From contig CM019236.1 of assembly GCA_009741485.1 (NCBI GenBank), positions 32,016,505 to 32,080,504 of the forward strand: a stretch of 64,000 nt of DNA, read 5' to 3'. The notes under the pieces were generated by a model that ran no database searches, was not told the DNA's origin, and worked only from the letters and a program-made list of their open reading frames with translations. Below, in pieces: positions 25,168 to 38,972 of the stretch. Position numbers and translations under genes: made by a program. Origin of the DNA: Malurus cyaneus samueli. Lineage: Eukaryota > Chordata > Aves > Passeriformes > Maluridae. Position 1 is the stretch's first letter; the number at the start of each line of letters is the position of its first letter.

Positions 25168-25626
25168 CACAAAGCAAAAAAAAAAACCCAACATGGCAGA
25201 AGTCAGTCAATATATCAGTGATGCCTGTTATATCTTGCTGTAGAAACATGTAGCTGTAATCACAACAATGACTTTTGCTAGTCCACTTCTGTAATCTGAA
25301 TAAGTCCTGATCGAGAAAAAGGGAGTACATAATTTTGACTACCTTTGAAGTACCATTGTGGTACCATTTGGAATAAATAAAGAGGTGGCGATGTAAAGAA
25401 TAGTTTAGTTTGAAAGCTGCACTGAAGCAACCTGGTTCCAGAACCTGTTGTTGGTTTTATAAATGGATGGTCTATACTGGTTACTGTACAGATATTAGGG
25501 CCACTGGAAGAATGAAATGTTAACCCTGTGAGCAGGACCATAACCTGTCCTGCACTGCCCTTTCCCCTCATTACATGCACTGGATTTAACATTTTTTCTA
25601 GGAATGTTTAGCTTTGCTACTTGTGA
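25168..25626. other. Single-copy spacer, no gene seen
   Basis: Ordinary sequence lies between the end of duplication C and the target-site duplication of the solo LTR. Nothing recognisable was found in it. Confidence 0.6.
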
Positions 25627-25631
25627 TGCTG

Positions 25632-26929
25632 TGTCGTGGTTTGGACTGTGCTGAAAGCCAAAAAGCACTGCACCCACGATGTTCTCTCCCCCACTAGAGA
25701 GGCAGAAGGGAGAGCAAAAGCCCAATTAACACGAAAATTTATGGCTTTCAGATAACATAACATAATTGCGAGAAAGATACGTATGTGCTCCAGAAAATGG
25801 CCAGACAGGCTGAATAACTTAAGTTGCAAAATAGATTTATTACTACAAACTACTAAGAATACTACCACACTGGGGAGGGGAACAAAGATAGGGACAAGTT
25901 TACAAGGAGAAGAAGAATAAAAACGGACATTTTAAGACACCTGTTATCCTTTCCGGGAGCCATCCCTTTCCCAGGTCCTCCCTCTCCATCCCCCATGTTT
26001 TCCCGCACACACAGGGGACAGGAATGAAAGTCTAACACAGATCAAACCATCATTACAGTTGTTGTCCAGCATCATAGGAGATGTTCTTACAGCTCCACGC
26101 TGTGGAAGGTCTTTTCCCAAGAAACATTCAGTGTATAACTGCTGGTGGCAAGGGAGTATTTTCTTTACCTTGTAGAAGAAAAGAAAGAATGTTCTTCAAG
26201 GCCAAACTGCGTTGTTTCAGCGGCGTGAGACCACTATCACAAACCCCTGGCAGAGCACAGCTTCATTTGCTTGAGTGGGGGCATCTCTCCATCCCCGCAG
26301 AACACAATTTCTTCTTAGCATCAACTCGCTTCAAACGTCGTGGGGGGAGCCAAGCCTCTTCCCCCTTTTTGGCTCCTGATAAGTTCAGTCCAGTCCTCAA
26401 AGGGTAGGTTTTTGTTCCTCAGAGCAAGGTCGTCTCTTTCTATACAGGTCTCCCATTGATCAAATAGTTTTTTCGTGAACAGCTTGTTTTCTCCATGCTC
26501 GAGAACCACAGCAACAGCACAGCAACCCATCCCACCTTCTTCTCACTGTGATCTTGGGTCTCCATTTTTCTTCTTACATCTCCTCACCCTCCTGCTCTGT
26601 TTTTCCCCAGTGCATGATACTAAAACGACATACTAACAACCTAAAACTACATGGCAGCCGCCCCTACCTGGTTTTAAATTCTTTCTTAAGTACAAGACAA
26701 TACATCATCACAGAGGTGTAACCAACCTGTGCAATTGGCCCAGGCCTGATGGGCAGCCTGTCCATCAACCTCAGAGCCATGATGGATTGGCTCTAAAACA
26801 CAGGGGGTAGGGCTTCTTTTTCTGGAGAAGAAGGAGAAAGTTTCCAGAACTTCTTCACAGGAGCCATCTTTGTGGTTTCCTTGTCCCATCCCCCCACCAC
26901 CAAAAATCAGACCAAGTAAAACCATGACA
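25632..26929 (-). mobile_element. Solo LTR of an endogenous retrovirus
   Basis: The element is bounded by inverted termini TGTCGTGGTTT (plus-strand left end) and AAACCATGACA (right end). It is flanked by a perfect 5-bp target-site duplication, TGCTG, at 25627-25631 and 26930-26934. A polyadenylation signal (AATAAA on the minus strand, 25836-25841) lies about 200 bases from the left end. This places U3 at the right and gives a minus orientation. No internal gag, pol or env sequence is present, so this is the product of LTR-LTR recombination. The exact family cannot be assigned by eye. Length is about 1298 bp. Confidence 0.85.
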
Positions 26930-26934
26930 TGCTG

Positions 26935-29900
26935 TAATACCATGTCTCAAATTCTCCATCTCCAGATGCCCTAGCTTGTGGTTTTCCTGATGTTCATGAA
27001 GCTGCAGTGTTGTGAAGAGCTACTGAATTGGTTTTTGTGTTTGTTTCAAGGTGCTCTCCTACCTTTGAAAATTAATGTAATTTCTTCCTCTGGCAGCACA
27101 TAATCAGGTTCCAGTGCTTTTAAAAACTTATGACAGCAGGACTGTTCTGGCATAATAGTCATGTATGTGTCAGTGTGAATCCCGTGAAATGCTGCAGTCT
27201 TGCTGATATGCTGCCATCCAGCTCTGGCTCACTGCTCACAGGTGACTAGGGAAATTCCTGTTAAAGTCAGTGACACTCTTCTGTATCTTTAGACATCTGA
27301 GGACCAGCTATGAAGTCAAGCCAGTCAGGCTGTATTCAGATTATTGTGAGTTTTTGCTCAAAATCAGGAAGAAGTTTGTGTCGAAAACGATATTATTTTA
27401 AACTTAGGCAAGCAAGACTTCTTTCTGGTATTACCTCAATTTTCATTCCTTGCTTTAAGAGCTACACCTTTGAGTCTAAAGTCAACAGTTCACGTTGCTT
27501 CTGTGGAATCAGATATTACAATCCACACGTAACTGAGGCCTACTATCAAGATGTCAGAGTGACCTGTCTTTCATCCATCCAGGAGAATGAATGAAGAAGC
27601 CAGAGCCTCTTCTGCATCGGTCTCCTGGTCTCTGAACTGTAGCAGGATATCAATTCACCAAGAGTACATTTCTTTTCATGCTGTAGTGCTGTGCCCTTGC
27701 CAAACTAAGATGTATTCATAAAGGGTCTTTTTTGAAAGACTAAAATTCTTGCCCTGGGTTTCCACCACAGGGGTCTATTCAGTTGACATCATGAAGAGCA
27801 AACTGGGTAAGTGACTCATGTCTTCTCCACAGGCACAAGGGAAGGGAAGAGGGTTAATGACACTGCAGCACCTCACAGAGCATGACGTGAGGCATCCAGC
27901 AAGACGAGGCTACATCTGCTATCTGTCTAACAAATACTTGCTTCTTGCTTCACACTCTGTGTTCATTTTGTGTCACTCCTTGGACTGTGATGGACAGTAC
28001 TGTGTGTTACCACTGAGGGAAAGGGATAAATAGCCCGGGGAGGGAAGAAGCCAGTTCACCGGAAAAGAGCTGCAGTGAGCATTGCCAGTAACAATTTTAG
28101 CTTGACTGCAGAAAGGGAGAAGTGCTGCAAGGCGTCAAATCCATAGGAAAGGAAAATAACTCATGGTCTTGTAACTAATGTTGGTGAGCACTTTCATGGT
28201 TTTTTGCAGTCACAGACCATGTGGCACAGCAGCCTTTTCCTTTGACCTCACTGCTTGGTGCTTTTTCTTCAAATCTTCTACTGCTAGTTGTCTATTTAGC
28301 TTGTTAACCTGATGTGTGCGCTCACAATTCAATGTCTTCTTAGTTCTCTTTTTTTCCCTTTTCTCTTATTCACTACAGCAAATAAAACTGCTGTGTCCTG
28401 CCTTTCAAACTCATACCTCTGCTAGACTGAGTTATTAAATGTTTAATTCTCTGTCTGTGCAACCACTGCTAGTGATTGCAGCTCTGGAAACAAATACAGA
28501 CATCAGAACTAACCTGCTGCTGCTGGTGGCAGTTCATAGCTGCAGTGTCCAGCAGCATAGAAATGCCTAAACACATAACATACATTGGACCCGAGCATAC
28601 AAAAGAAATTTTAATGTAAGCCATAATACAAAAACCTTTCCACAAGCGATGCTCTGCCCAAAGTGAAAGGTGTTACATCACTTGCAAGGGAGAAGACCAG
28701 CTACTGCTTAAAGACTATGTTATCTTAATGCTGCACATTGCTGTAAATTATATGAAAGGCCAGTCTCCACTGAACTAGGATGAATGCCTGACCTCCAATA
28801 TACCTTTTAACTTTGAATATCAGAATTTAATTGTGAAGTGTGAGTGTTTGTTCCTTTTTACAAGTGCTAAACCTTTTGATTAAGTATTTTTATACTTGGA
28901 AAACTGAAAAATAAAAATCTCTCTGTTCTCCGACTGCAGCATGCTCTTTTGCAGCTAACACTTATTTGCAATATGAAGAATAATAAAGAAAACTTAAAAA
29001 TGCATGGTTTATCCTGGTTAGCAATTGGATGCAAGCATTAGTGGTTGCTGTAAGGCTCTATGACTTTTTCTAATAAAGCTGATAAGCAGATAATTCTTAC
29101 TATTTTAATTAGCCACAGCTTATTTACAGTGGAAAAGAGTTTAATCTGTTATTATTATTTCCTTTTGGGAAGGTTAGATGTGGCATTAGTAATACAAGTC
29201 ACTCTGTGGTCTCACTGATTACTGCAGCAATCAAAGGTGTAGATAGGCAGGACATTGACAAATGTAACACAGAGTGAAAGACAGACCACGGAAAATCACA
29301 GAAGCCTTTTCCCCTGCTGGGTCTGACTGGCATTTGTGGCAGATAAAAGTATTACTTCATAGAAAAGGCCCTGCATGTGGTATTTGTGGTGTTATTTCTT
29401 AAACCTAAACAGCATTTAGGAAGTAATTGCAAGCTTGGGAATTTCAGCCCATTTAGTATCTCAGCTGGAATAAGAAATGGAAAGGGCAGAACTGCAGTAT
29501 GAGCTGTCATTTTTTTTATATCATTTAACTAGAATGTGTGGGCGATAGCATCTTGATAGTGTGAAAAAGTACATAGAAAAAAATGCCTTGACTGTGGAAA
29601 CAGCTTTGAAATCACTGACAGGTTTGCACCTGAATGACAGCTTAGGTGCTCCATGAGACCTCATGTCAGGCTCTTTTGATGAGAAACCAACTCTTTGTTA
29701 CTCCATTCATAATGGAAGGGATTGACCCTTAAACTGTTCCTAGCAATAACCACACTGTCAGGAAAAAGTGGGCATTCTAACAGCAAAAAAATTCAAAATA
29801 TTCTGCAGTGATCTCATTTTTATATTCTGTTTCCATTGCACCTCCCTTCTCTGGCCCCAAATGTTCATTTTAGGAAAAGGATGACTCATACAGTAGAAAA

Positions 29901-30479
29901 CTGTAAATGTAAAGCATGTACTCTACATGTAAGGTAAATGTACATTAAATTTACATAGGTAAATGTAAGCATGTATGGCACTATTTGTGACTGTATAAAT
30001 CTGCATCTGACAAGATTGTACAGTCCTGGACCATGCTTTTATAAGAAAAATGTGTGAGACAGTCTATACACACCATAGTATCTGAGTATCAAAATGCATG
30101 CTAGCTGATACAGAAGTCTTATTGATAGCATGCAGGATAGTTTCTCTGTGAGATTTACATCTGTCACTGTTTTCCTAACCAGATCCCTGTCTTTTCAGCC
30201 AACTTTCTATATTCCTCACAGGCCACCTTTCCTTGCGTCCACCCTCTGTAAACTACCTGTTTGTTTTTAAGTTCATCCAGAACTCCTTATTTTTCCCTGC
30301 AGACTTATCAGCATTCTTCCCTGATTTCCTGTCAGTGGGGAAATCTTGTGAGCCTGGAGGAGATAATCTTTGAATATCATCCAGATCTCTTTGACTCCTC
30401 TTCCCTACAGGGCTTTATTTATTCATGGCACTCTACCAAGGACATCCATGAAGATGGATGACATCCATCTAATGCTCTC
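26935..30479. other. No recognisable gene
   Basis: This is normal-composition intergenic sequence. Short ORFs (for example at 27310-27594) show no family resemblance and no splice context. A stretch near 29900-29985 repeats GTAAATGT-like motifs irregularly. Confidence 0.55.
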
Positions 30480-31330
30480 CTGACATCCAGTGTAGTAAGC
30501 TTGCTCTGTGCCCTCCTCCCTACCCCAAGGATCTCAAACTCCACCTCTTCACCGTAACCCAGGCTGCCCTTGACCTTCACATTCCTATCCAGCCCCTCCT
30601 CAGTGCTGAGAGTAAGGTTCAGCATGCATCTCTCCTTGTTGTCTGCTCTGTCACTTGGAGAAGGAAGTTGTCATCAAGGCATTCCAGTAACCTGAGTTGC
30701 TTATGCTTTGCTGTGCTGTTCTTGCAACAGATGTCAGGGTGCTGAAGTTCCCCAAGAGGACCAGGGTTTGGGAATGTGACACTGCTCCTGTCTTTCTTAG
30801 AGGGGTGTCATTGGCTCAGTCTTCCTGATCAGGTGGCCTATAGCAGACTTCCTCTATAAAGTCACCTGTCTCTGCCCTGCTTTTAATCTTGACCCATAAG
30901 CCCTAAGTCAGCTGCTCATCCAGCTCCCAGTGGAGTTCCCTGCATGCCGGGTGGTCACTACATAGAGGGCAAGACTGCTTCCCTGCCTCCCCTGTCAATC
31001 CTTCCTAAAGAACCTGTTCATTCCATTCCAATGCTCCTGTCCTAGGAATCATCTCACCATGTTTGTGTGATGCCAATGAAGTCATTGCCTTGCAGGTGGG
31101 CACATGTCTCCGGTTCCTCCTGTTTATTCTGCATGTCGCCTGCTTTAGCACAGAAACATTTAAATTGGGCCCTCAGTGAGGCTGATTTTCTGTCTGGAGT
31201 GGCAGGAATTCCATGGGGCTGTCCTTCAGCTGCTCTCCTGCTTACCTCTGTATCCTGTCAGGGCTCTGGGCATGTCTTGCTGGCTCTGGCATTTACTTAC
31301 CCCATTGCAATGGAGCACGATGTGCAGGTT
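30480..31330 (-). mobile_element. CR1 LINE fragment (5' part, minus orientation)
   Basis: On the plus strand the sequence matches the reverse complement of the CR1 5' region and start of ORF2. I recognise GGAAGTTGTCATCAAGGCAT, CAGATGTCAGGGTGCTGAAG, AGGACCAGGGTTTG, CTGATCAGGTGGCCTATAGC and ATCTCACCATGTTTGTGTGA in the order found in other avian copies. The 3' portion is absent. Edges are approximate and no intact reading frame survives. Confidence 0.75.
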
Positions 31331-33168
31331 GGGTTTTTCTCATTGTTCAAAAATTAATATTGTTCTTCCACTCAGGAGACTGTTATCCCTGCTGGGGAAC
31401 AATCACCTAGGATAATAAGCATTCCTCCTGCCCTTGCTGCTTGCCTGTGACTGGCTCTGCCACTGGGCTGGTGCCTACCTCAGCCCCAGCCTGGGGACTC
31501 TGGGCAGGAGCTTGTAGCAGGAAATCTGTGTCTTTAGAACCATACCCTCCAACATTCCATGGTTTTGCTGACTCTAACCAACACTTGCATGACTGCTGCT
31601 ACAGAAAAGGCTTTTGTTACTTTAAAAGCCAGCCAGGCAGGCAGGAAAATCAGACACAGGGAGCTCCACCAGCTCAAGAAAATGAACTTGGAATAGTTCA
31701 CTGCCTTACAAATTGAAAGAATTCATTTTGAGGTATTTATAATGTCTCTGGAACTCCCTGCTGTGAATTCTCTGTTTAAAAGTGCAGAAGGTCATTCACC
31801 TTTTTTTAAAAAGAGGCACTTGATAGCAACTATTTGCTCTCCACTAAGGTAGCTGCTTCCATGTAACTCATGGGAACAGGATGGCTTTTGGGATCTTCCC
31901 TTTCATCTTAAATCTGAGTGAAACTAGCCAATGAATAAAATACAAGAATCTGTCATGACTGGGAGAGGCACAAGGGCAGGCATCCTGTCATGTTTTCTAA
32001 GAAAATAATATCAAACTTTTAAAGGACAGAGGGACAACTGAGATATTGGGAAAGCTGTTTCTATTGATCCCTTGTTGTTTTGACTGCAGCAGACTTCATA
32101 CTTGTGCACATTTCTTTATTGTGCTTTGGAGGACAGGTAATTGTCTAAAATCAGCAATTACCATTCCACAGGATGCATTTTATCTCTTTTTCCCCTACAG
32201 CAATATAATGAATTTGAACTTATGTACTGCCTCCCTAGCCCTTTTGTTAATGAAGAAGTACTGCACAAATTGTACCATCTGTGTGTAGTCTTAATCTTTC
32301 GTCAGCACTAATGGATTTATCTTGCTTTTAGTTCTCTTTATGCAATCTCTGAAAGTGACAGTCCAACAAGGCACAAAGTTACCTCTTTGGGCTTGCTCTT
32401 GGTGCATGTGCTTCATCTCCCACTGTGAAGCCCAAGGAGATTTTGCTATCAGGGCAAGGCCACTCCTGTAGAGACAGTTTATGCTGTGAAATAAGTATAA
32501 ACCTGGTTTGGCTGTTAGTGCAGGCTGCACTACAAAATTAAGGGGATGCAGACTCTAGCAGGAGCAATGCAGACCAGTCAAAAGAACTAAAGAGCTATAG
32601 ATCTGACAGAAAAGGGGACTGTGTCTTGCAGAAAACACTTTTCCTTTTGTATTCTCCCTCTGACCTCTTCTATTTGCAGCTACATGATGATCATCACTCA
32701 AGCAGCACAGCTGTGCTATCCATGGCTTTGATCTGAGGGCTTTGGAGTGCTCTGTCATTGGAGTCTCCCGCCTGAACTTTCCCCCATTTTCCTCCTGACA
32801 AAGGCACTGAAGTTAAAGTGAACAGATTGTTCTTCACAGCTACTCAAGGAGCTTTCCCCCCTCCTTTCTGTGAATCCTGTGATTCCCAGTATTGCCCTTG
32901 AACTAGATAACATCCCACAGTTAGGAGAACTCACAAGGATTCTTTGGCTTCAAGGTCTGAACACTATTTGTTCACAACAGAAATAATCTTGCTTCAGACA
33001 GTCATGTCAAACCACTGGCAGCTATGGAAATGTTTCAGGTAGGTGTCTCAGGAATGAGAGGTCATCATTCTGCGTGGATTGACACACTGCTCTGGACAGA
33101 AAGCTAAAATACATGCTAGAGCATGTGGTATCAGATTTAAAGAAAAGACAGTAGCAGAAATGCTATCA
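31331..33168. other. No recognisable gene
   Basis: No exon, RNA gene or clear transposon is seen. A few short ORFs lack any recognisable content. Confidence 0.5.
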
Positions 33169-33722
33169 GTCATCACTGAAACTGCAGAGAAAACAGAAAC
33201 TCTTTAACATCTTTTCAGTGTTAGGGAATCAAGGCATTGCTTTATTGTGGCCAGGATGTGCAATAGAAACAATATCATCCACACATGCCCAGGTTATGTG
33301 CTGAAAATCATTTCATCACACACACTTCTTTACCAGACATTCCACAAGCTTATACACAGAAAACCCGAAGAAATTCTGGTACATTGGTCTTAAAGTACAC
33401 AATTCTTAGTATTTGATCTCCTGTTGGTTATTGATCCCTTCCCCTTCGATGTTAATTTGGTCCTCATTCACTGATTCTCTTACCAGTCTTTTCCCAGACC
33501 AGGTGTATCTGAACTCTCCCAGGGGTGATATTTGGGATAATGTTCATTAATGTTTGTTTATCTCCTGTGTATCTTCTGGTTACTCCCAATGTATAGATGT
33601 TAAACTCATCAGGCCTCTCCCTCTATCAGTCTTTTGTAGAGAAATGTCTCTAAAATTTTCTGAAGTTCTCTAACACTGAAAGGGCTCTGGAGAATTTCTG
33701 TTTTTCCTGCAGTTTTGATGAC
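33169..33722. repeat. Inverted-repeat element, possible MITE-like or fold-back sequence
   Basis: The left arm, about 33169-33232, is the imperfect reverse complement of the right arm, about 33665-33722. Shared blocks, in left-arm orientation, are GTCATCA, AAACTGCAG, AAAACAGAAA and TTTCAGTGTTAG. They lie in the same order with small indels between them. The 430-base centre has no recognisable gene. I could not define a target-site duplication, so a non-autonomous DNA transposon is only one option. A plain genomic hairpin is another. Confidence 0.5.
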
Positions 33723-36640
33723 AGTATCTCCACACTAGCATGCAAAGGCAAACTTCCTATCAACAAATTTGTGCCCTGATGTTGTCTCCCAATTCCACAG
33801 AAGCTCCAGTTTAAATACACTCGATTTCTTCTAGTTGTTGTTAGACTGCTTTCTCTTGTGCTAAATAAAAGTATTATCTTCTCAGACTAACTCTGCCTCC
33901 CAAAAATGAGAAATTGAAAAAGTATAGCTTAGAGTAGAAAAATTATTTTTCCTATATGAATTTGTCTTTCCTGAGTTTTATTTCTTTCAAATTAGCTGCA
34001 TATTAACTGAGGTTAAAACCAGGCACAGTGTAGGAGAGATAGGTTCATTGAGCCTCCTTCCTTTGCTGTTTCTATCTCTGTGTAGCTTGACAAGTTTCTC
34101 AAAAACATCAAATTTTCACTCTGCTGCTGACTCATTGGTGGTCCACAGATCAGAATCGGCAAAGACTTCAGATGGAACCAGCCTGGACAAGTTGTTCCCT
34201 GCAGCCTGCTGGCAGGTTGCGTGTTGCACAGTGAGTTTGTGTAGCTCTGAATGCTGAGCAGATGTGTGCTTTTGCCCAGAGCCCTCCTGCAGGTGCAGAG
34301 ATCTTCACCATCCCTTCCTCAGGAAATGACAGGATTCACTCCATTGCTTGGCATGGCAACCAGAACACAGAGTGAACAGAAGAAAATCTGTTGAATTCTC
34401 AGTCTGGGAGGAAAACATGATCTGCAGCGCTTCACAGGCAGATGGTGGGGCTGAGGAAATTCACCCCATGTTACTCTTAAGTGAGAAGGCACTGCCTGCT
34501 TGGGTCATGATGAAAGACAAAGTTTTATCCAAGCCTAGCAGCTCTTTATCGTACCTTGGGTTGCTGCAGGAGCCTAGAGAAACCTGGAGCTTCATTTAGG
34601 CACCTGTCCTGTGTTGGCAAATGTGGCAAGTATTTACTGGACTCTCTTATGATTTCTATCACAGCTCTTATTCTTCAGCAGTCAGAATCCAAACCAGCCC
34701 AGAGGAGGCTTTTGTTGCAAAGAGGGCCAGCAGGGGTTTGACTGGGGAGCAGAACAGCTGCCGTAATGCTAAGTATATATTTGGAACAAGGACACGATGA
34801 GATGTACTGCCCTGCTTAACGTCCTTGCCTGGCTGTGCCTGGCTCTCTCCTGCGTTAAGGGTTTTATTATATCTTCCTTGTTGTCAGCAGAGATAATTGC
34901 CTGCAAATGTCCGCAAGCACACCTGCTACCAGATATTTTGGTATTAAGGTAATTCCAAGAAAATGAAAGCTTCAGCAACCATGCCAGCACCAGTTATTAA
35001 TCCAGATAAGCCACCTTCGATGCACTAAGGACATGACCTGTTTGTGTTTCAGTCCACCCACCTCCCTTGACATTCTGCAAGATTAATGCCTCTCTGGGAG
35101 ATCACTGTGCCCACCTCTTCCTGATGCCATTTATGGCAGACCTGGTGACTAGCAGGTTTTAATGTATTTGGCCCTCCCTAGCAGTGTCTGCTCACAAGGC
35201 CGGCATGCTGAGGTCTGTGACTTTAGCAGCTCTAGACAAGCTGGTACAGGTGCCAAAGCCCCTTTTTGCCAGTAAATTATTCCTACATCCTTCTGCAGGG
35301 CAGGAGTGTTGGAGCTCCGCGGGGCAGGTGAGGCAGTGGGTGCACATACACAGCGTCACCTTCCTGTTGGTATCCGGACTTTGCACAGAGCCCCCGTGAC
35401 ACTGCTGAGGTGGTGACACTGCTTGTGCCAGCTGCTCTCTGCTCCTTCTGTGGTGCCTGGTGGTGCCTGCAGAGCTGACATTGTCCCTCTGTATTCAGCT
35501 GCCAAGTGATACCACAGACAGCTAGAAGTGGTGGCAGCTGTGGTGGCAGCTGGGACAAACCAGCCTTGCCCGGAGGATGGCAGTGCCGGCTGCTCCTCAA
35601 GGACCATCGTGTGGGCATTAGTCCCTTGCACTGCTTTCTTCCATATTCTCTCAGGGATGGGATGGGTTACCAAAAGATCAGATGGCTTATAGAGATACTA
35701 ATTGCCTCGAGAACAGCTGAAAATCCCAGGAATACATAAAACAACGCCTCAAAGAGAGAACCTGAGTTGCATCATGGCTGTTTTTATGTCAGGGCTGTGC
35801 ATTTATTGTAGGCAGGGTCCTTTCTGCTGCCTAACCATTTTGAGGGGTAAAAAAGGCCTGAGACTTTCACACTCTGAGCATCACCTGACTCCACTTGCTG
35901 GGGCAGCACTTTTGACAGCAATTATTTTTGATGCTGGGCAGTGTGAGAAACTAAGAGGACAGGAGTGTACAGGGGGCCAGGCCTGAGGGCAGGGAAGGTT
36001 TGGCTCCAGCATGCTTGTCCTAGCTTTTCTCAACAACACACTGAAATGTTTTTTATAGGTTTTCAGCAGCACTGGTGATGATGGTGTGCAAAAGCTGCCC
36101 AGGAAGTGCTTTTTTGTAAAAGTTGCATATTAACATTCATGAACCTTAAACCATTTTCTGTTTTCAGTCACTTTCAGGTAAAAGCTCTTCTGAAAAATTG
36201 TTGTTCGGAGTGGAGGGTAAACTGAATTTTAGGGAATTATTCTTCCAGCACTCAAACTAATTTTTCTTGAATAGCCTTGCATTTTGAGAGATTAAATGAA
36301 AAGCTGTAGAGCTAGTTTTGGCTAGCAATATGTCCTACTTGCAGAGGATCAGACTACACTCTGTTATCCTGAAAATCCAGATACCAAATTGGCAAGAGCT
36401 GGTCATTGCTGTGAGAGGTGATTTCTGACCAGCAATATGGCATGGTATCAAGACAGGCAGGCAGGCAGTACATGATGACAAGGGTAGGTCTAGATCTTCA
36501 CAGGGAATTTGGTAATTCTGGGAATAGTTTGCCTTCTTCCTTCATTCTATGTAGTAACAAAGAATAGGGAATAAGTGGGGCTGAGGTGGGGGCAGTGGGA
36601 GCAGTTTTTTCACTTTTACCACACAGTGCACTAAACCATT
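33723..36640. other. No recognisable gene
   Basis: Ordinary sequence. Several overlapping short ORFs around 35180-35740 on both strands reflect a locally GC-richer patch, not a supported exon. Confidence 0.5.
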
Positions 36641-36715
36641 CACAGAATCCCTGAATTGGTAAGGCTGACTGGCACATCATCTAGTCCCACCTCCCTGGTT
36701 ACAGTGTCCCCTAGA
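36641..36715 (-). mobile_element. Short CR1 3'-end remnant
   Basis: CACAGAATCCCTGAATTGGT followed by CATCTAGTCCCACCTCCCTG resembles the reverse complement of the CR1 3' tail. Only about 75 bases are recognisable. Confidence 0.5.
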
Positions 36716-38956
36716 GAATGTTAGTCAGGGTTGTATTCCTTTATTTTGCAACAAAATTAGACTGGGTTGCAGAGGGAAGGAGGGAAAACAGGCTCTTTAT
36801 TATGTGTCCTTTTAGACATAAATTTTAACTGATAATCTTTGTGTCAGGTTCTCTCATAGTCTTCCCCTTCTGTCCTGCCCTCTGGAATACAGCATCAAAT
36901 GCAAGGTCCAATGAAGTGGCATGTTTTCCCATGGCAGACAGTACCCACAAACATACCCTCCCACCTGCCCTCTCCTCTGCCTCTTCTGCTTCAGGCAGCA
37001 AGCCCAAGTCAGACCTGCACTTCAGCTCTGACACAGCCCCACTGCAGGCATCCTCCAAAACATCAGAACCACACATTTATAGCAGCAGTGATTTGGAAAG
37101 CTGTTGTGAAAGCTGGGGTTTAGCTGTTATTGCTGGACAGGCAAAGAGTATTTGTAAGTAATCCAAAGGTTTGTGGGACACCTCTTGTTCATTCAAAGTC
37201 TCATTCATTGTAAAACTGTTGCTCAGACATCTGTTTGGTGTGCTTTAAAGTTACAGGATGCTGGTAACTTCTCTGCCTATCCTCATATTTAGCTAATGAG
37301 AAATGAGTCAGTTTGGGCTTGATGCCTCAGAGGCAATACTGTAGATTACCAGTTCACTAGTTTACTAATTCCAAGTACCTCATCATCCTGCCAAAATAAA
37401 CCTCCTTGTCCACAGCATAGTACATGTTGTTCAAACTGTGAAAACTGTTTATTTGCGTAAATAAGAAGTGAAGGAAGGACAATACATTTCTTCAGGGCTA
37501 TGATCTGTAGTCCAGCTCTCTGTACTCTTTGCAAGTTTCTGGCACAAATATTTATTTCTCTGAGATACATGTTTTGACAGAAAAGGAATTCCTTGTTTTA
37601 AAGGGACCTTCTGAAATCTTTCCAGGGAAGGAAAGTTTTAACTCAGTTCTAACATGCATATTGCTTTTCTTCTTATCAGTGAACACTACAAATGCAACTA
37701 CTTGGAGAGAAGTATTAGTGAATGTTTTTTTAGGCACTACAGTTAAGGCAACTTTGTTGCCCCAGGCAGGATTGTGGTGAATATATTTGCTTTTCTTTTC
37801 TCCCTGCTCACACCAGTCATATACATCAAGGCTTGCTGCGGTACTGAATGATTGAAAACCCTCTACTTCTTTTCAGAAGTGCCTGAAGTTGAGGATGGGA
37901 TAAAATGTTAGCCGACATTAGGGTAAGAAAACACCCACAGAGCAAAGCTATGAACACTTCTTTGTGTGTATGTATGCATGCTCACTTCTCAGATAAAGCC
38001 TAAATGTCTTTTTACATACCCTCTATCTCCAACCTAAATTTCAAAACATCCCACATGTGCCTCTGTGACTTGGAGCTTCACCAACTTTAGTTTTTGTAGG
38101 ATGTGTTTGACCTTGTTGTCTTTTCCCATTTGGCTGGCATGGATGTCTCAGGACAATCACCATTCTCAGTTCCTAGACTATTTGCAAATTTCTTTCATTT
38201 CCAATCTAAAATTTTAAGGCTCTAGAATGGTTAAAGATGAAAAATCTCTCTCCTGAGCTCACATTTTCAGTGTTGACACAATGCCTCTTAAAAAATACCT
38301 TACTTTCCTGTGGAGGATGACTTCCTGGGGCTATATGGGAGAAATATTAAGTAACAATGTCCATGTGCAACCTCTTATAACTTGTGAAGATGGAAAGTTT
38401 GGTTGATCATGGGAAAATTTTAGCATCATTGACTTTCTTTTGCTGATTTATTGAAGATCATTCTTTCATTTAAATGTATCATTCATCCAAAGGCAGACTA
38501 AAGAAAAAGCCTGGCTGGCATGGACAACAGGCTATGCAGTCTGAAGATTAAAAAGATGTCAAAGTAAAGAATGGCATTCAAAACATCTTGTGAACAAATG
38601 TGTAAAAAAGTAAAGAAGTGTAAGGAAACATGATCCTGAATGGAACCACAGGACTCCAGACATACCCAACTCCAGGAAGTTTGCATTCACATTGGGCTGC
38701 AGATGAAAAATCCGTATCTAACAAAATTTTAAGCTCACTGAAAGACAGGCAATTTCCTTACTCTATGTATACACAGAAGATAGCACTGGGACATAGCAAG
38801 AAGCTATTGGTGCAGCCTGAACACTGATAATGATGAGCAGGGTTGCAGATCATCACTGAATCCAGAGAAAGTGGTTAAAACACTATTTTCAGAGCCACAG
38901 CTAGTCCAAGACCATTAAGACAAAAGACACAGAGCAAATTGACACTCTTCACTCTT
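36716..38956. other. No recognisable gene
   Basis: No supported exon is seen. An ORF at 36841-37161 is serine-rich, but I find no family match and no splice context, and I leave it unassigned. Confidence 0.5.
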
Positions 38957-38972
38957 TTTATTAGTATTTATT
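38957..38972 (-). terminator. Candidate polyadenylation signals for SLC24A2
   Basis: Two AATAAA hexamers on the minus strand (38967-38972 and 38957-38962) are followed by a GT-rich stretch (TGTGTCTTTTGTC). They lie about 6.7 kb after the SLC24A2 stop codon. This would fit a long 3' UTR, as known for this gene in mammals. Other AATAAA hexamers exist in the interval, so the choice is tentative. Confidence 0.25.

Noticed and set aside
36841..37161. Serine-rich 106-residue ORF
   Set aside because: It overlaps other frames on both strands, has no family match and sits beside a CR1 remnant. Coding status is unsupported.
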